A stretch of 38,275 bases of DNA from Nostoc parmelioides FACHB-3921 (GCF_014696625.1 NZ_JACJQL010000055.1:1-38275); one strand, 5' to 3'; positions 8,816 to 17,173 are shown, counted from the first letter of the stretch. The notes: generated from the letters alone by a model not told the origin. Numbers and translations: made by a program.

Positions 8816-9277
8816 CTATTCGCCGTCATGTAGCAACACCCTAGTAATTAGGGAACGAGGGATTTCAATGACGCGGCCTTTTTGATTTATGTAAACTTTT
8901 GTCTCGTCCCGGCGAATCAACTGACCAATCCACTCTTGTTGTCCTTCGTGGGGTGGGGAAGTGGAAACAATTACAGGAAACCCTTTAAAAGAGATAAATT
9001 CCCGATCAGTTACCAGTTGCCGCGAAATACCAGGACTTGACACTTCCAAGACATAAGCATCTGGAATGATTTCCGTTGCATCTAAGGCAGCTTCTAAAGC
9101 ACGGCTCATGCGCTCACAATCATCCAGACCAGTATCCTGTTGAGGATTACGGATATCTACCCGTAATACTGGTGGTCGTTGGTTGGTGTGAAAAACGATA
9201 CCAACGACTTCCAATCCCAGTTGTTCTGCCACTGGTATTGCCAAATCTGTAATTGGTGGAACTAAAGGATGAGTCAT
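8816..9277 (-). CDS. rimP: Ribosome maturation factor RimP
   Basis: A 153-residue RimP, needed for 30S subunit maturation. It has the N-terminal domain (GLEVVGIVFHTNQRPPVLRV) with DDCERMSRALEAALD, the YVLEVSSPGISRQL family signature in the middle, and the C-terminal Sm-like domain. The ATG at 9277 gives the family start MTHPLVPPI; a TTG at 9289 would be read through the terminator T-tract and is rejected. It is the first gene of the rimP-nusA-ylxR-infB order. Its start codon lies only 13 nt after an intrinsic terminator, so the gene is probably controlled by attenuation. Confidence 0.93.
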   Translation of the reverse strand: MTHPLVPPITDLAIPVAEQLGLEVVGIVFHTNQRPPVLRVDIRNPQQDTGLDDCERMSRALEAALDATEIIPDAYVLEVSSPGISRQLVTDREFISFKGFPVIVSTSPPHEGQQEWIGQLIRRDETKVYINQKGRVIEIPRSLITRVLLHDGE

Positions 9278-9290
9278 GTGCAAATACAAT

Positions 9291-9315
9291 AAAAAAAGTG
9301 GGCATCAACCCACTT
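9291..9315 (-). terminator. Intrinsic terminator/attenuator immediately upstream of rimP
   Basis: On the minus strand AAGTGGG, loop TTGATG, CCCACTT forms a perfect 7-bp stem (9296-9315) followed directly by a run of seven T (stem plus tract 9291-9315). It ends 13 nt before the rimP ATG, so it can only terminate transcripts about to enter rimP. Either it is an attenuator of the operon or it ends the upstream membrane-protein transcript with the rimP promoter overlapping it. Confidence 0.8.
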
Positions 9316-9391
9316 CCTGCGATAGGGATATCTTCCAAGAAGTCTTGTAACGAACCGATGATGGTTCGCCGCTAACATGAGTGTAGCGCAT
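9305..9391 (-). CDS. Possible 28-aa leader peptide ending in the rimP attenuator
   Basis: On the minus strand an ATG at 9391 opens a 28-codon frame (starts MRYTHVSGEPSS, contains VRYKTSWKIS) whose TGA stop is inside the loop of the terminator hairpin. A weak AAAGAA precedes the ATG. The frame spans a second perfect hairpin, CGAACC/GGTTCG (9351-9368). The arrangement is that of a leader peptide, but an open frame of this size arises easily by chance, so confidence is low. Confidence 0.3.
   Translation of the reverse strand: MRYTHVSGEPSSVRYKTSWKISLSQEVG
9351..9368 (-). promoter_or_regulatory. Hairpin in the rimP leader
   Basis: CGAACC and GGTTCG (9351-9356 and 9363-9368) form a perfect 6-bp stem with a six-base loop, about 35 nt upstream of the terminator on the minus strand. 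Together with the terminator it makes a compact structured leader of about 100 nt. Confidence 0.45.
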
Positions 9392-9420
9392 TTCTTTATT
9401 AGTCAATAGTCATTGGTCAG

Positions 9421-9440
9421 AGACGCGATAAATCGCGTCT
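9421..9440. repeat. Dispersed palindrome AGACGCGAT-N2-ATCGCGTCT, copy 1
   Basis: Perfect 9-bp inverted repeat with a 2-base centre. The same element occurs at 24915-24934 and 27999-28018. The copy here and the one at 27999 also share flanks (GTCAG... and ...GTACA) when one is reverse-complemented. Confidence 0.75.
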
Positions 9441-9454
9441 GTACAATTTTCTTC

Positions 9455-10873
9455 CTACTCCCTACTCCTCACAATTGAATTGGGAATTGATTTGAGTTGT
9501 CTAGTTTGTTCGATGATTTGGTCGATGTCTTCTTGGGATAAACGCTGGACGTAGTTGAGTTTGACTTCTTCTAGGAAGTCAACTAGTAAGCTTTGGATTT
9601 CGGAGAGTACGTGCTTTTGCTGTATTTCGTTGCCTAAGGCTTGGGTGAAGCTATGGGCAAGTTGGCTGGAGAGTTTGGCACCGATGGGATCTTTGATAGC
9701 GCTGACTAGGACGTTGTAGAGATTTGTGGTGATTTGGGTGGCTATTTGTTCACTGATTTGGGTTTGGGCTTGTCCAACTCCGGGTAAGGATTGTAGGTTC
9801 TTGTAGATAGGGACTTGGTGAAAGGCGCTGTTGATATTGTGCTGTAATAAGGCAACTAGTTCTGGTTGAATTTTGGGCAAGACTTGATCAACGATAGTTT
9901 GGACTAAAAGACCAGCGATCGCTTCCACTTCATTGATATCGTTAAGGTCTATGTAGGGACGCAATTTGTCGTTTTGCAGCAACCAGCGTGTAATTTCACC
10001 CTTTTGAATTGATCCCTGAATCTGGTTAATGACGCGGATGACGACAATTTCTGTGAGTTCTTCGGCGAAATTGGCGACGACTACTTGATGAATTTGTTTA
10101 TTTATGGGTTGCAGGTTTAATAAACGGGCATGATCTAGGCGAATCGTTACTGGTATAATCCGCAACCAGCACCAGAAGGGAATTAATAGGAATAAATCAT
10201 ACCAGCGCCACAAAATAGCATTTAACCAGCTGAACCCTGGATGGCTACCTCTGATATAAATTACGCGTCCTAGTAACTCTAAGCCAAATAAGCAAACAAA
10301 TGGTAAATCTATCAGCCAAAAATAATTAATAAATTCATTGTTTTCCCCAATTTGGCGGTAGTAATTTGTAGCAATTAAAGGACTGATTTTCTGGTTAAAA
10401 AAGGTAATTTCTTGTATCCAGCCTTTTTGGGATAGGTATGGCTGACTCCAAAAGGTAGCAAATGATTGTTTGGCTGAATCATTACCGATGCGATCGCGCA
10501 TTCGCTTTTTGATTCTTTCTAAAGTCCCACTTTTACCTGCGGCGGCAAATGGATTACCTTCGATCATCTCGTTGCTCAGACGACTAATCTCTTGTAATTG
10601 AGTTTTGACTTCTGGTGATGTGATACCTGTTTGACTTACTTGTGCTTGTAAAAGGTTGATTTGATTTAAATAATTTTGCGTTTCCCTGTGCTGTTCAATA
10701 CCCTTAATAGGGTCATAAATTTTAGTTATTTCTGGCAATTTCCGTAAGTAAAAATCCCGCCACGGCACATAGCTTAAATCAAATAAAACTAAGAATAAGT
10801 TTAATGTGGCAATGGTTGCCATCAATCTTTCAAAGTATAAATTTTGTTTTTTCGGTAATTTTCGATTAGCCAT
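9455..10873 (-). CDS. Conserved-type cyanobacterial membrane protein of unknown function (472 aa)
   Basis: A large protein with an N-terminal hydrophobic segment (MATIATLNLFLVLFDLSY), a helical soluble stretch, then two or three more membrane segments near residues 185-245 (YFWLIDLPFVCLFGLELLGR; WRWYDLFLLIPFWCWLRIIP). About 220 residues of soluble C-terminal helices follow. The arrangement of two membrane blocks with LELLGR and arginines after WLR faintly recalls the sensor part of voltage-gated channels, but no selectivity filter is seen. I do not recognise the family. The ATG at 10873 is preferred over an upstream TTG at 10894. It reads towards rimP. Confidence 0.7.
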   Translation of the reverse strand: MANRKLPKKQNLYFERLMATIATLNLFLVLFDLSYVPWRDFYLRKLPEITKIYDPIKGIEQHRETQNYLNQINLLQAQVSQTGITSPEVKTQLQEISRLSNEMIEGNPFAAAGKSGTLERIKKRMRDRIGNDSAKQSFATFWSQPYLSQKGWIQEITFFNQKISPLIATNYYRQIGENNEFINYFWLIDLPFVCLFGLELLGRVIYIRGSHPGFSWLNAILWRWYDLFLLIPFWCWLRIIPVTIRLDHARLLNLQPINKQIHQVVVANFAEELTEIVVIRVINQIQGSIQKGEITRWLLQNDKLRPYIDLNDINEVEAIAGLLVQTIVDQVLPKIQPELVALLQHNINSAFHQVPIYKNLQSLPGVGQAQTQISEQIATQITTNLYNVLVSAIKDPIGAKLSSQLAHSFTQALGNEIQQKHVLSEIQSLLVDFLEEVKLNYVQRLSQEDIDQIIEQTRQLKSIPNSIVRSRE

Positions 10874-11126
10874 TTTTAGTTTTAGATTATACAAATTACC
10901 CTAACTAAACCATTTTTAATTCTTATACTTTGCATAGTAATGTAACTAGGATATTTCTTGTGAATGAGGAAAAATATTTTATTATATGTTAATTAGATTA
11001 AAACTAAAAAGCTTTATCATTCGTCAAAAATTATGAACAATCAAGACAAATGGTGTAAAGCAAAGTAAAATTATCCTCTTGTTTACGTCTATCAATTTCT
11101 TGGTTTAACTCAAAGGAGTTTTAAAT

Positions 11127-11852
11127 ATGTGGTGTGGGTTTGGAAAATCAAGCACAATTATTGCTACAGCTTGCGTAATTAGTACTAGTTTCGTAATTTC
11201 AAATACAACTTTTGCAGCCCGTCAGCGTAATTATACGCCACAGGAATTTCGTACAGTTTTACGAGGTTTAGGCTATAACGTCAAGGTGACAAACACGCCT
11301 CTCACTGACGCAGAAACTAAAAAAGCTATCAGTGAATTTCAAAAAGGTTACAAACTTACCCCAGTTGATGGGATCGCAGGGCCAAAAACCCAAGATTTTG
11401 CTGCAAATATCGTTCAAATCTTGCAAGCAAACTTAAACGCAGTCCTAAAGACAAATCCCCCTTTACCCCGTGATCAATTTTACGGCCCCAAAACTGAAGC
11501 AGCCATTAAAGAATTTCAGAAAAAACATAAGCTAGAAGCAACTGGTATTGCTAATTTAGCTCTTCGTCAAAAGTTGGACGAAGAAGCCAAAAAAGTCATC
11601 AGTAAACCGAGTACTCAGCCAACGGTGAAGCCGTCGCCATCACCGACAGCTAAACCAACAGCATCGCCGACAGCTAAACCAGCAGCATCGCCAACATCTA
11701 AACCGACAACATCACCCTTGCCAACGAAATCACCGGCAACTACACCAACAGTATCACCCTCACCAACTGAATCGCCAACAGCTAAACCGGAGGCATCACC
11801 CTCACCAACTGAATCACCCTCACCAACAGCATCGCCGACAACTACACCTTAG
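11127..11852 (+). CDS. Secreted peptidoglycan-binding protein with Pro/Ser/Thr-rich tail
   Basis: A 241-residue protein with a signal peptide (IIATACVISTSFVISNTTFAA) and two PG_binding_1-like modules. The first contains TPQEFRTVLRGLGY and AISEFQKGYKLTPVDGIAGPKT; the second has FYGPKTEAAIKEFQKKHKLEATG. From about residue 155 on it is a low-complexity tail built of SPT-A-KP and SPSPTES units, probably a wall-spanning or extended linker. AAGGAG lies 8 nt before the ATG. Expected to be periplasmic or cell-wall associated; no catalytic domain is present. It is transcribed divergently from the 472-aa membrane protein. Confidence 0.85.
   Translation: MWCGFGKSSTIIATACVISTSFVISNTTFAARQRNYTPQEFRTVLRGLGYNVKVTNTPLTDAETKKAISEFQKGYKLTPVDGIAGPKTQDFAANIVQILQANLNAVLKTNPPLPRDQFYGPKTEAAIKEFQKKHKLEATGIANLALRQKLDEEAKKVISKPSTQPTVKPSPSPTAKPTASPTAKPAASPTSKPTTSPLPTKSPATTPTVSPSPTESPTAKPEASPSPTESPSPTASPTTTP
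11620..11849 (+). repeat. Tandem degenerate repeats encoding the SPTAKP/SPTES tail
   Basis: About 230 bp of imperfect 12-30 bp repeats (units such as catcgccgacagctaaacca and tcaccctcaccaactgaa) within the peptidoglycan-binding gene. Such arrays commonly change copy number between strains by slippage. Confidence 0.75.
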
Positions 11853-11882
11853 ATAACGCTAAAAACCCCCTATACCCAAACA

Positions 11883-12776
11883 TTAGTTCTTTTGATTTGG
11901 TTCTTCGAGGGGTCTACCTTTTGGTATGGGTAAGATGGGACGGCGATCATCGTAAGGCATAGGAATATACTGAACACTGGGTCTTCCTCCTTGGGGTTGG
12001 GGATATAAATCCATTAGTTCGTAGATAGAATGGGGCAGTCCTACAGTTATGGGCAGCCCCATTTCTGTGGCTTCTTCAACGGTGATTGGGTAGTCATGGG
12101 TTACTCGACCGGTGGTCAAAGCTTCGATAATGGATTCGATATTTTCAGGGCTGACTTTTTGTTTGGGTATATTATCTTTGAGTAGAGTTCGCACGAAGCG
12201 TTGCACTTGATCAATAGCTTTGCCGGCTAGGTCTGCCATGATTAAAGTCTGGTCATCAATGTCCCCGATTGGTTTATCTTTGACAACTTTAAGAATGCTA
12301 GCGGCGGGGAAATTACCCAGTTGGGGATCAACTGGGCCTAAGACAGCATTGGCATCCATCACAATTTCATCGGCGGCGAGGGCTAGCATAGTGCCGCCAC
12401 TCATGGCATAGTGGGGTACAAATACAGTAACTTTGGCAGAGTGACGAATTAAAGCTCTGGCTATTTGTTCGGTAGCTAGGACTAAACCCCCTGGTGTATG
12501 CAGAATTAAGTCTATGGGTACATCAGGGGGTGTGAGGCGAATTGCCCTAAGTATTTGTTCTGAGTCTTCGATAGTTATGTAGCGTGAGATGGGAATTCCT
12601 AATAAACTGATAGACTCTTGACGATGTATGAGTAAAATTACGCGGCTTTTACGTTCTTGCTGAAATTCTTGTAAAGCCCGGATGCGGCGATATTCTACTT
12701 GGCGTTTTTGCCAGAGTGGTTGCAGAGAAGAAAGAAGAAGAAAAATCCAGAATAAATCACCAATACCAAAACCCAT
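11883..12776 (-). CDS. Membrane-anchored Clp-fold serine protease (SDH family, PF01972-type)
   Basis: A 297-residue protein with one N-terminal membrane segment (DLFWIFLLLSSLQPLW) followed by a ClpP/crotonase-fold domain. Landmarks are IDLILHTPGGLV (the oxyanion-type glycine strip), YAMSGGTMLALAADEIVMD with the putative nucleophilic Ser, and VLGPVDPQLG. This matches the serine dehydrogenase proteinase family, related to SppA/NfeD proteases, and suggests membrane-associated peptide or protein cleavage. The C-terminal tail is proline-rich (PQPQGGRPS, PILPIPKGRP). It converges on the peptidoglycan-binding gene with a 30-bp gap. Substrate unknown. Confidence 0.85.
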   Translation of the reverse strand: MGFGIGDLFWIFLLLSSLQPLWQKRQVEYRRIRALQEFQQERKSRVILLIHRQESISLLGIPISRYITIEDSEQILRAIRLTPPDVPIDLILHTPGGLVLATEQIARALIRHSAKVTVFVPHYAMSGGTMLALAADEIVMDANAVLGPVDPQLGNFPAASILKVVKDKPIGDIDDQTLIMADLAGKAIDQVQRFVRTLLKDNIPKQKVSPENIESIIEALTTGRVTHDYPITVEEATEMGLPITVGLPHSIYELMDLYPQPQGGRPSVQYIPMPYDDRRPILPIPKGRPLEEPNQKN

Positions 12777-12869
12777 AGAATTAATTGTTCCAAAATAGCG
12801 ATCGCAATATATTGTGACAAGTTTTAGGCGATCGCAATTCTATCTACAGGTTTATCTGAGAAGCATAAT

Positions 12870-13670
12870 TTACACCAGCTCATCAGGATTCACTCCTAGT
12901 TGTCGCAGGCGTTCTGCTAACTGTGCTGCTTTTCTTTTTGCCTGTTCAGCTTCCTGTTCAGCAATTATCGCGCGTTCCGTAGCTGCAACAACTTCTTCTG
13001 TAGGCTCAGAAATTAATTTTCCTGCTAAGGTGAACCAACGTAGCCACAACCTGTTAATATCTCGAAACGCTCCTTGCCACACACCCAAACTTAAACCCAA
13101 TTCTGGCATGAGTATGCGTCCCTCAGTTAAATTTATCGGTTCATAATGACCGCCTACTAACTGAAAGGCTCTCAGTTCATTGGTGTAGCGACTAAACACA
13201 ATATAGTAAGGGATTCGCAAAATTCGCTCGTAAACTTCCCATTTGCTGGGTGGTTTAGCGGTTGGCTTTTGAGTAATGCCTAAATCTTCGTCTTCTGTAC
13301 CTGGGGATAATAATTCTACTACTACAAAAGGATTTGCTGGTTCTTGCCAAGTGACATAACTTAAACGCAAATCTTCGCCTTTGTAGAGTTTTTGTACTCC
13401 CACAACACCAAACCAATCAGGGCGTTTATACCATAGTGGATGCTGGAGGTCATAATAAAGATTGAGGTCAGCCGCACTGTAAACTAATTCAGGATTCCAG
13501 TTAATTGGTTGAAAGGTTAAGTATAAGAGTAAGGGCTGTAAAAAATGAAAATCGTCTGGCAAGCCTGGCTCCCCTGGATTGTCGCTAGGTAAATCATACA
13601 TAGTTGGTAGGGTTTCCCACGGAGGAAGGGGCGGATCTGATTGGGGGACGTAGTTAGAGAAAGTATTCAT
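12870..13670 (-). CDS. Uma2 family endonuclease (DUF820)
   Basis: A 266-residue Uma2/DUF820 protein, a PD-(D/E)XK-fold nuclease family greatly expanded in cyanobacteria. Visible are RPDWFGVVGV, the strand PFVVVELLSPGTEDEDLG with the acidic catalytic region, KWEVYERILRIPYYIVF, and the family C-terminal pattern LGLSLGVWQG...LWLRW followed by an EQEAEQAKRKAAQLAERLRQLG coiled coil. The ATG at 13670 is preferred over an upstream TTG at 13697. The stop of a Uma2 remnant lies 10 nt upstream, so the two are tandem duplicates. Physiological role unknown. Confidence 0.85.
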   Translation of the reverse strand: MNTFSNYVPQSDPPLPPWETLPTMYDLPSDNPGEPGLPDDFHFLQPLLLYLTFQPINWNPELVYSAADLNLYYDLQHPLWYKRPDWFGVVGVQKLYKGEDLRLSYVTWQEPANPFVVVELLSPGTEDEDLGITQKPTAKPPSKWEVYERILRIPYYIVFSRYTNELRAFQLVGGHYEPINLTEGRILMPELGLSLGVWQGAFRDINRLWLRWFTLAGKLISEPTEEVVAATERAIIAEQEAEQAKRKAAQLAERLRQLGVNPDELV

Positions 13671-13680
13671 AGTCAAAAGT

Positions 13681-13935
13681 CTACTCTTGTGGTTCAATAC
13701 CTGCGGCTCGTAGTTGCGCTGCTAATCGCTCGGCACGTTGACGTTCTTGTTCGACACGTTGCCGTTCTTGTTCCACTAACTCCGAACCCCACAGTAGTAA
13801 TTGTCCGGTTTCATCCCACCAGCGCAACCAATTACCTGTACGATTTTCCCGCGTACCTTGCCATACGCCAAAGTAAAGATTCATTTCGGCTATCCAGTAA
13901 TGTTGATTTTCGTTGGGGGTGATGATAGCTGTCAC
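13681..13935 (-). pseudogene. Uma2 family C-terminal remnant
   Basis: 84 codons matching only the last third of a Uma2 protein: the HYWIAEMNLYFGVWQG block, NWLRWWDETG, and the RQRVEQERQRAERLAAQLRA coiled-coil tail. The whole nuclease core (about 150 residues) is absent. It lies directly upstream of the full Uma2 gene in the same orientation. The best reading is a 5'-deleted tandem copy; it could still be translated as a coiled-coil peptide. Confidence 0.7.
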
Positions 13936-14021
13936 GTCGCTTCGCTCCTAATTCAAAATACCCTACGGGTTCTCCGCAGGAGTACAAAATTCAAAATTTG
14001 AAGTTTCCTGTCACCTGCTAC

Positions 14022-15545
14022 CTATTCATCTTCGTCTAGGTTGAAGTCCTCTTCTGTTAGTTCTTGGTGAGGGATGGCGGCGATAATTGCATCTATGACT
14101 TTGGCAACTGGGATGATTTCAATGTCAAAGTCGGGAAATTTTTGCCCTTTAGGAACGATCGCTTTCTTGAATCCCAGTTTAGCTGCTTCTTTTAATCGGA
14201 GTTCCATCTGGGAAACCGATCGCACTTGTCCACCTAAGCCGACTTCGCCAATCAAGACTGTACCAGGATCAACGATGCGATCGCGGAAACTGGCAACGAT
14301 GGCAATGGCGATTCCTAAATCTACGGCTGGTTCTTCTACATTCAATCCTCCAGCTGAGGCGACGTAAGAATCCAATTTGGACATAGGAATTCCTACCCGT
14401 TTTTCTAACACGGCAAGAATTTGGACTAATCGGTTATAATCTATACCGGTTCCGGCACGGCGGGGAGAGGGATAGCTGGTAGGACTGACTAAGGCTTGTA
14501 ATTCAACTACAATCGGGCGTGTACCCTCGCAAGCAACAACGATGGCTGTACCTGGTGCGGGATCATCACGGTTACCTAAAAATAACTCACTGGGGTTGGG
14601 GACTTCACGGAGTCCGTTTTGCACCATTTCAAAGATGCCGATTTCGTGCGTTGCACCAAAGCGGTTTTTCACTGTGCGTAATAACCGATGAGATGCAAAG
14701 CGATCGCCTTCAAAATAGAGTACTGTATCTACTAAGTGTTCTAAAACTTTCGGCCCGGCGATCGCCCCTTCTTTGGTGACGTGTCCCACAATTAACATGG
14801 TGATGTCTTCGTGTTTTGCCACTTTCATTAAGGCGGCTGTGCATTCCCTGACTTGGGCGACTGAACCAGGCGCAGAGGTCAGGGCTGGGAAAAACACGGT
14901 TTGAATACTATCTATTACAGCCACATTGGGCTTGAGAGAATCCACCTCTCGTAATATTTCTTCTAAATCTGTTTCTGGCAAAACATATAAATCTGCGCCC
15001 ACACCATCAGCTATGGATACTAGGGGTGTCTGTTCTGATTCCTCCCCTTGATCATCTCCGACAACACTCAGAGTTTTTGCTACACCTAAGCGAGAAGCTC
15101 TTAACTTTACCTGTTGCCCAGATTCTTCACCAGTGACATAGAGAATGCGATATCTCTGCGCCAATTGATTTGAGACTTGTAGTAATAGAGTAGATTTACC
15201 AATACCGGGATCACCACCAATCAAAACCATCGAACCTGGAACCACACCACCACCAAGCACCCGATCGAGTTCTCCATAACCAGACTCCCAACGAGCGATT
15301 TGGCGATCGGTAATTTGATCAAATGTTAAAGAAGCTCGTGCTTTTGGCGGTTTAACAGGTGCTTTGCCATTATTCTGAGAAGCGTGCCAACCACTAACCC
15401 CTCCCTTAGGTACATCTACGGAAGATTGAATGGTAATCTGTTCTTCTAAGGAATTGTAAGTACCACAAGCTGGACACTTACCAAACCATTGGGGAGATTC
15501 TGCTCCACATTCGTTACAAATGTAAAAAGTTTTAGGCTTTGCCAT
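14022..15545 (-). CDS. radA: DNA repair protein RadA (Sms)
   Basis: A 507-residue RadA, a RecA-like hexameric helicase that drives branch migration during homologous recombination. The N-terminal zinc finger (CNECGAESPQWFGKCPACG) starts near residue 9. Walker A GGDPGIGKST is near residue 110, Walker B-like VAVIDSIQ further on, the RadA-specific KNRFG motif near 295, and a Lon-like C-terminal domain (LNVEEPAVDLGIAIAIVASF, VLIGEVGLGGQVR). Full length and intact. It is transcribed divergently from rpaB across a 176-bp AT-rich spacer. Identity certain. Confidence 0.97.
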   Translation of the reverse strand: MAKPKTFYICNECGAESPQWFGKCPACGTYNSLEEQITIQSSVDVPKGGVSGWHASQNNGKAPVKPPKARASLTFDQITDRQIARWESGYGELDRVLGGGVVPGSMVLIGGDPGIGKSTLLLQVSNQLAQRYRILYVTGEESGQQVKLRASRLGVAKTLSVVGDDQGEESEQTPLVSIADGVGADLYVLPETDLEEILREVDSLKPNVAVIDSIQTVFFPALTSAPGSVAQVRECTAALMKVAKHEDITMLIVGHVTKEGAIAGPKVLEHLVDTVLYFEGDRFASHRLLRTVKNRFGATHEIGIFEMVQNGLREVPNPSELFLGNRDDPAPGTAIVVACEGTRPIVVELQALVSPTSYPSPRRAGTGIDYNRLVQILAVLEKRVGIPMSKLDSYVASAGGLNVEEPAVDLGIAIAIVASFRDRIVDPGTVLIGEVGLGGQVRSVSQMELRLKEAAKLGFKKAIVPKGQKFPDFDIEIIPVAKVIDAIIAAIPHQELTEEDFNLDEDE

Positions 15546-15704
15546 TATTAAATCTTAACTAATATTAAATATCTTAATTTTTCCTTAAGTATTGCTCAAA
15601 TTGAAAATCCGATTAATAGCAAGAGTTAGAGCATTTTCCAAATCATTTGAAGGAATGATATCTTAATATTATGGTATTAAAAATTAATCATGAAAATTTT
15701 AGTT

Positions 15705-15710
15705 AAGGAG
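15705..15710 (+). promoter_or_regulatory. Ribosome binding site deciding the rpaB start
   Basis: AAGGAG lies 11 nt before the TTG at 15722 but only 2 nt before the TTG at 15713. The spacing therefore favours 15722. Confidence 0.6.
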
Positions 15711-15721
15711 CATTGAGAAAC

Positions 15722-16450
15722 TTGGAAAGTCATAAAGAAAAAATCCTGGTAGTAGACGACGAAGCTAGCATTCGCCGAATTTTAGAAACGCGCCTTTCAA
15801 TGATTGGCTACGATGTAGTAACAGCAGGGGATGGCGAAGAAGCTTTAGATACATTCCGCAAATCTGACCCGGATTTAGTGGTTTTGGATGTGATGATGCC
15901 AAAACTAGATGGTTATGGTGTTTGTCAAGAACTACGTAAAGAATCGGATGTCCCTATAATTATGCTAACAGCCTTAGGGGACGTTGCCGATCGCATCACT
16001 GGTTTAGAGTTAGGTGCTGATGACTACGTAGTTAAACCATTTTCACCCAAGGAACTAGAAGCAAGAATTCGCTCAGTATTACGACGGGTAGATAAAACCG
16101 GTGCTTCTGGTATTCCCAGTTCTGGAGTGATTCACGTTGGCAATATCAAAATTGATACCAACAAGCGCCAAGTCTACAAAGGCGATGAGCGTATCCGCTT
16201 GACAGGTATGGAATTTAGCTTACTAGAGTTGCTAGTCAGCCGTTCTGGAGAAGCTTTTTCCCGTTCGGAAATTTTACAAGAAGTCTGGGGTTACACTCCA
16301 GAACGCCATGTAGACACCCGTGTGGTGGATGTGCATATCTCCCGCTTACGGGCAAAATTAGAAGATGACCCCAGTAACCCAGAATTAATTCTCACAGCAC
16401 GGGGTACTGGCTATTTGTTTCAACGCATAATTGAGCCAGGAGAAGAATAG
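15722..16450 (+). CDS. rpaB: OmpR-family response regulator RpaB
   Basis: A 242-residue response regulator nearly identical, as I recall it, to cyanobacterial RpaB, the essential regulator of high-light and photosystem genes that works with the kinase NblS. The receiver domain has the acidic pair D12-D13, phospho-acceptor D56 in VVLDVMMPKLDGYG, and the switch lysine in YVVKPFSPKE. The C-terminal winged-helix domain ends VDVHISRLRAKLEDDPSNPE and GTGYLFQ. The start is TTG: homologues begin ME-HKEKIL, matching MESHKEKIL from 15722. It is followed by the CCB gene after 60 bp of heptamer repeats. Confidence 0.95.
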   Translation: MESHKEKILVVDDEASIRRILETRLSMIGYDVVTAGDGEEALDTFRKSDPDLVVLDVMMPKLDGYGVCQELRKESDVPIIMLTALGDVADRITGLELGADDYVVKPFSPKELEARIRSVLRRVDKTGASGIPSSGVIHVGNIKIDTNKRQVYKGDERIRLTGMEFSLLELLVSRSGEAFSRSEILQEVWGYTPERHVDTRVVDVHISRLRAKLEDDPSNPELILTARGTGYLFQRIIEPGEE

Positions 16451-16455
16451 AGGAA

Positions 16456-16514
16456 CAAGTGTTGACTGTTGACTGTTAACTGTTGACTGTTAACTATGGA
16501 CTAATGACTAATGA
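16456..16514. repeat. STRR-like heptamer run GTTGACT/GTTAACT
   Basis: Six to eight degenerate heptamers (gttgact, gttaact, atggact, aatgact) fill the gap between rpaB and the next gene. The ATG start of the CCB gene is formed within the final unit (actaatgac). Confidence 0.7.
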
Positions 16515-17152
16515 CCAAACCTGATCCCAATCGAGTTTTGCGACGCTTACCCTTAGTAGTAGGTGGGTTAGGCGCTATACTTTTGCTGATTAACCGTTTA
16601 TTGACACCAGAATTGACAAACTCTCAAGCCCGTGGTGATGTGCTGGGGGTGATTTTGAGTGCTGTACTCATTTTAACGGGTTTAATTTGGCAGCAGGTAC
16701 AGCCGCGATCGCCTGATTCTGTAGAACTCATTGGCGAAGAAGGTTTTGTTTTAGCAGCAGATTTACCAGAAGCCGTGAAAACAGAACTAGCCTGGGCATC
16801 TCATTTATTGTTGACTAATACAGTAACGCGATCGCTGGTGGTTTACTATCAAGGTAAGGTTTTGTTACGTCGCGGTATTCTGGCACCAAAGGCAGAAGTT
16901 ACACCAGGCGCGATTGTGAAGCGAGTTTTGGAAAAACAACAGCCTGTTTATTTAGTGGCTTTATATGTCTACCCAGGACGAATTGAATTTGATTATTTAC
17001 CAGAAAATACCCAAGGTGTAATTTGTCAACCAATTGGTAATGAAGGTGTATTAATTTTAGGGGCAAATGCTCCTAGAAGTTACACCAAACAAGATGAAAA
17101 CTGGATAGCAGGAATTGCTGATAAATTAGCTGTAACCCTCAAATCTATATAA
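16511..17152 (+). CDS. Cofactor assembly of complex C subunit B (CCB2/CCB4-like)
   Basis: A 213-residue protein with two N-terminal membrane helices (LPLVVGGLGAILLLINRLL and VLGVILSAVLILTGLIW) and a soluble domain with SVELIGEEGFVLAADLPE and ARSLVVYY-type strands. This matches the CCB2/CCB4 family, which in chloroplasts and cyanobacteria takes part in covalent attachment of haem ci to cytochrome b6. It would act at the thylakoid membrane, with its soluble domain on the cytoplasmic side. It lies downstream of rpaB and 21 nt before the DUF456 gene, consistent with one transcript. Family assignment good; function by family only. Confidence 0.75.
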   Translation: MTKPDPNRVLRRLPLVVGGLGAILLLINRLLTPELTNSQARGDVLGVILSAVLILTGLIWQQVQPRSPDSVELIGEEGFVLAADLPEAVKTELAWASHLLLTNTVTRSLVVYYQGKVLLRRGILAPKAEVTPGAIVKRVLEKQQPVYLVALYVYPGRIEFDYLPENTQGVICQPIGNEGVLILGANAPRSYTKQDENWIAGIADKLAVTLKSI

Positions 17153-17173
17153 AAGTTTACAAAAATATCAATC

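Noticed and set aside
9147..9338. 63-codon minus-strand ORF overlapping rimP
   Set aside because: It is out of frame with rimP over most of its length, runs through the terminator, and has no family features.
12790..12840. Two HIP1 octamers in the spacer upstream of the Clp-fold protease as a regulatory pair
   Set aside because: HIP1 is so frequent in this genome type that two copies within 40 bp are not evidence of regulation.
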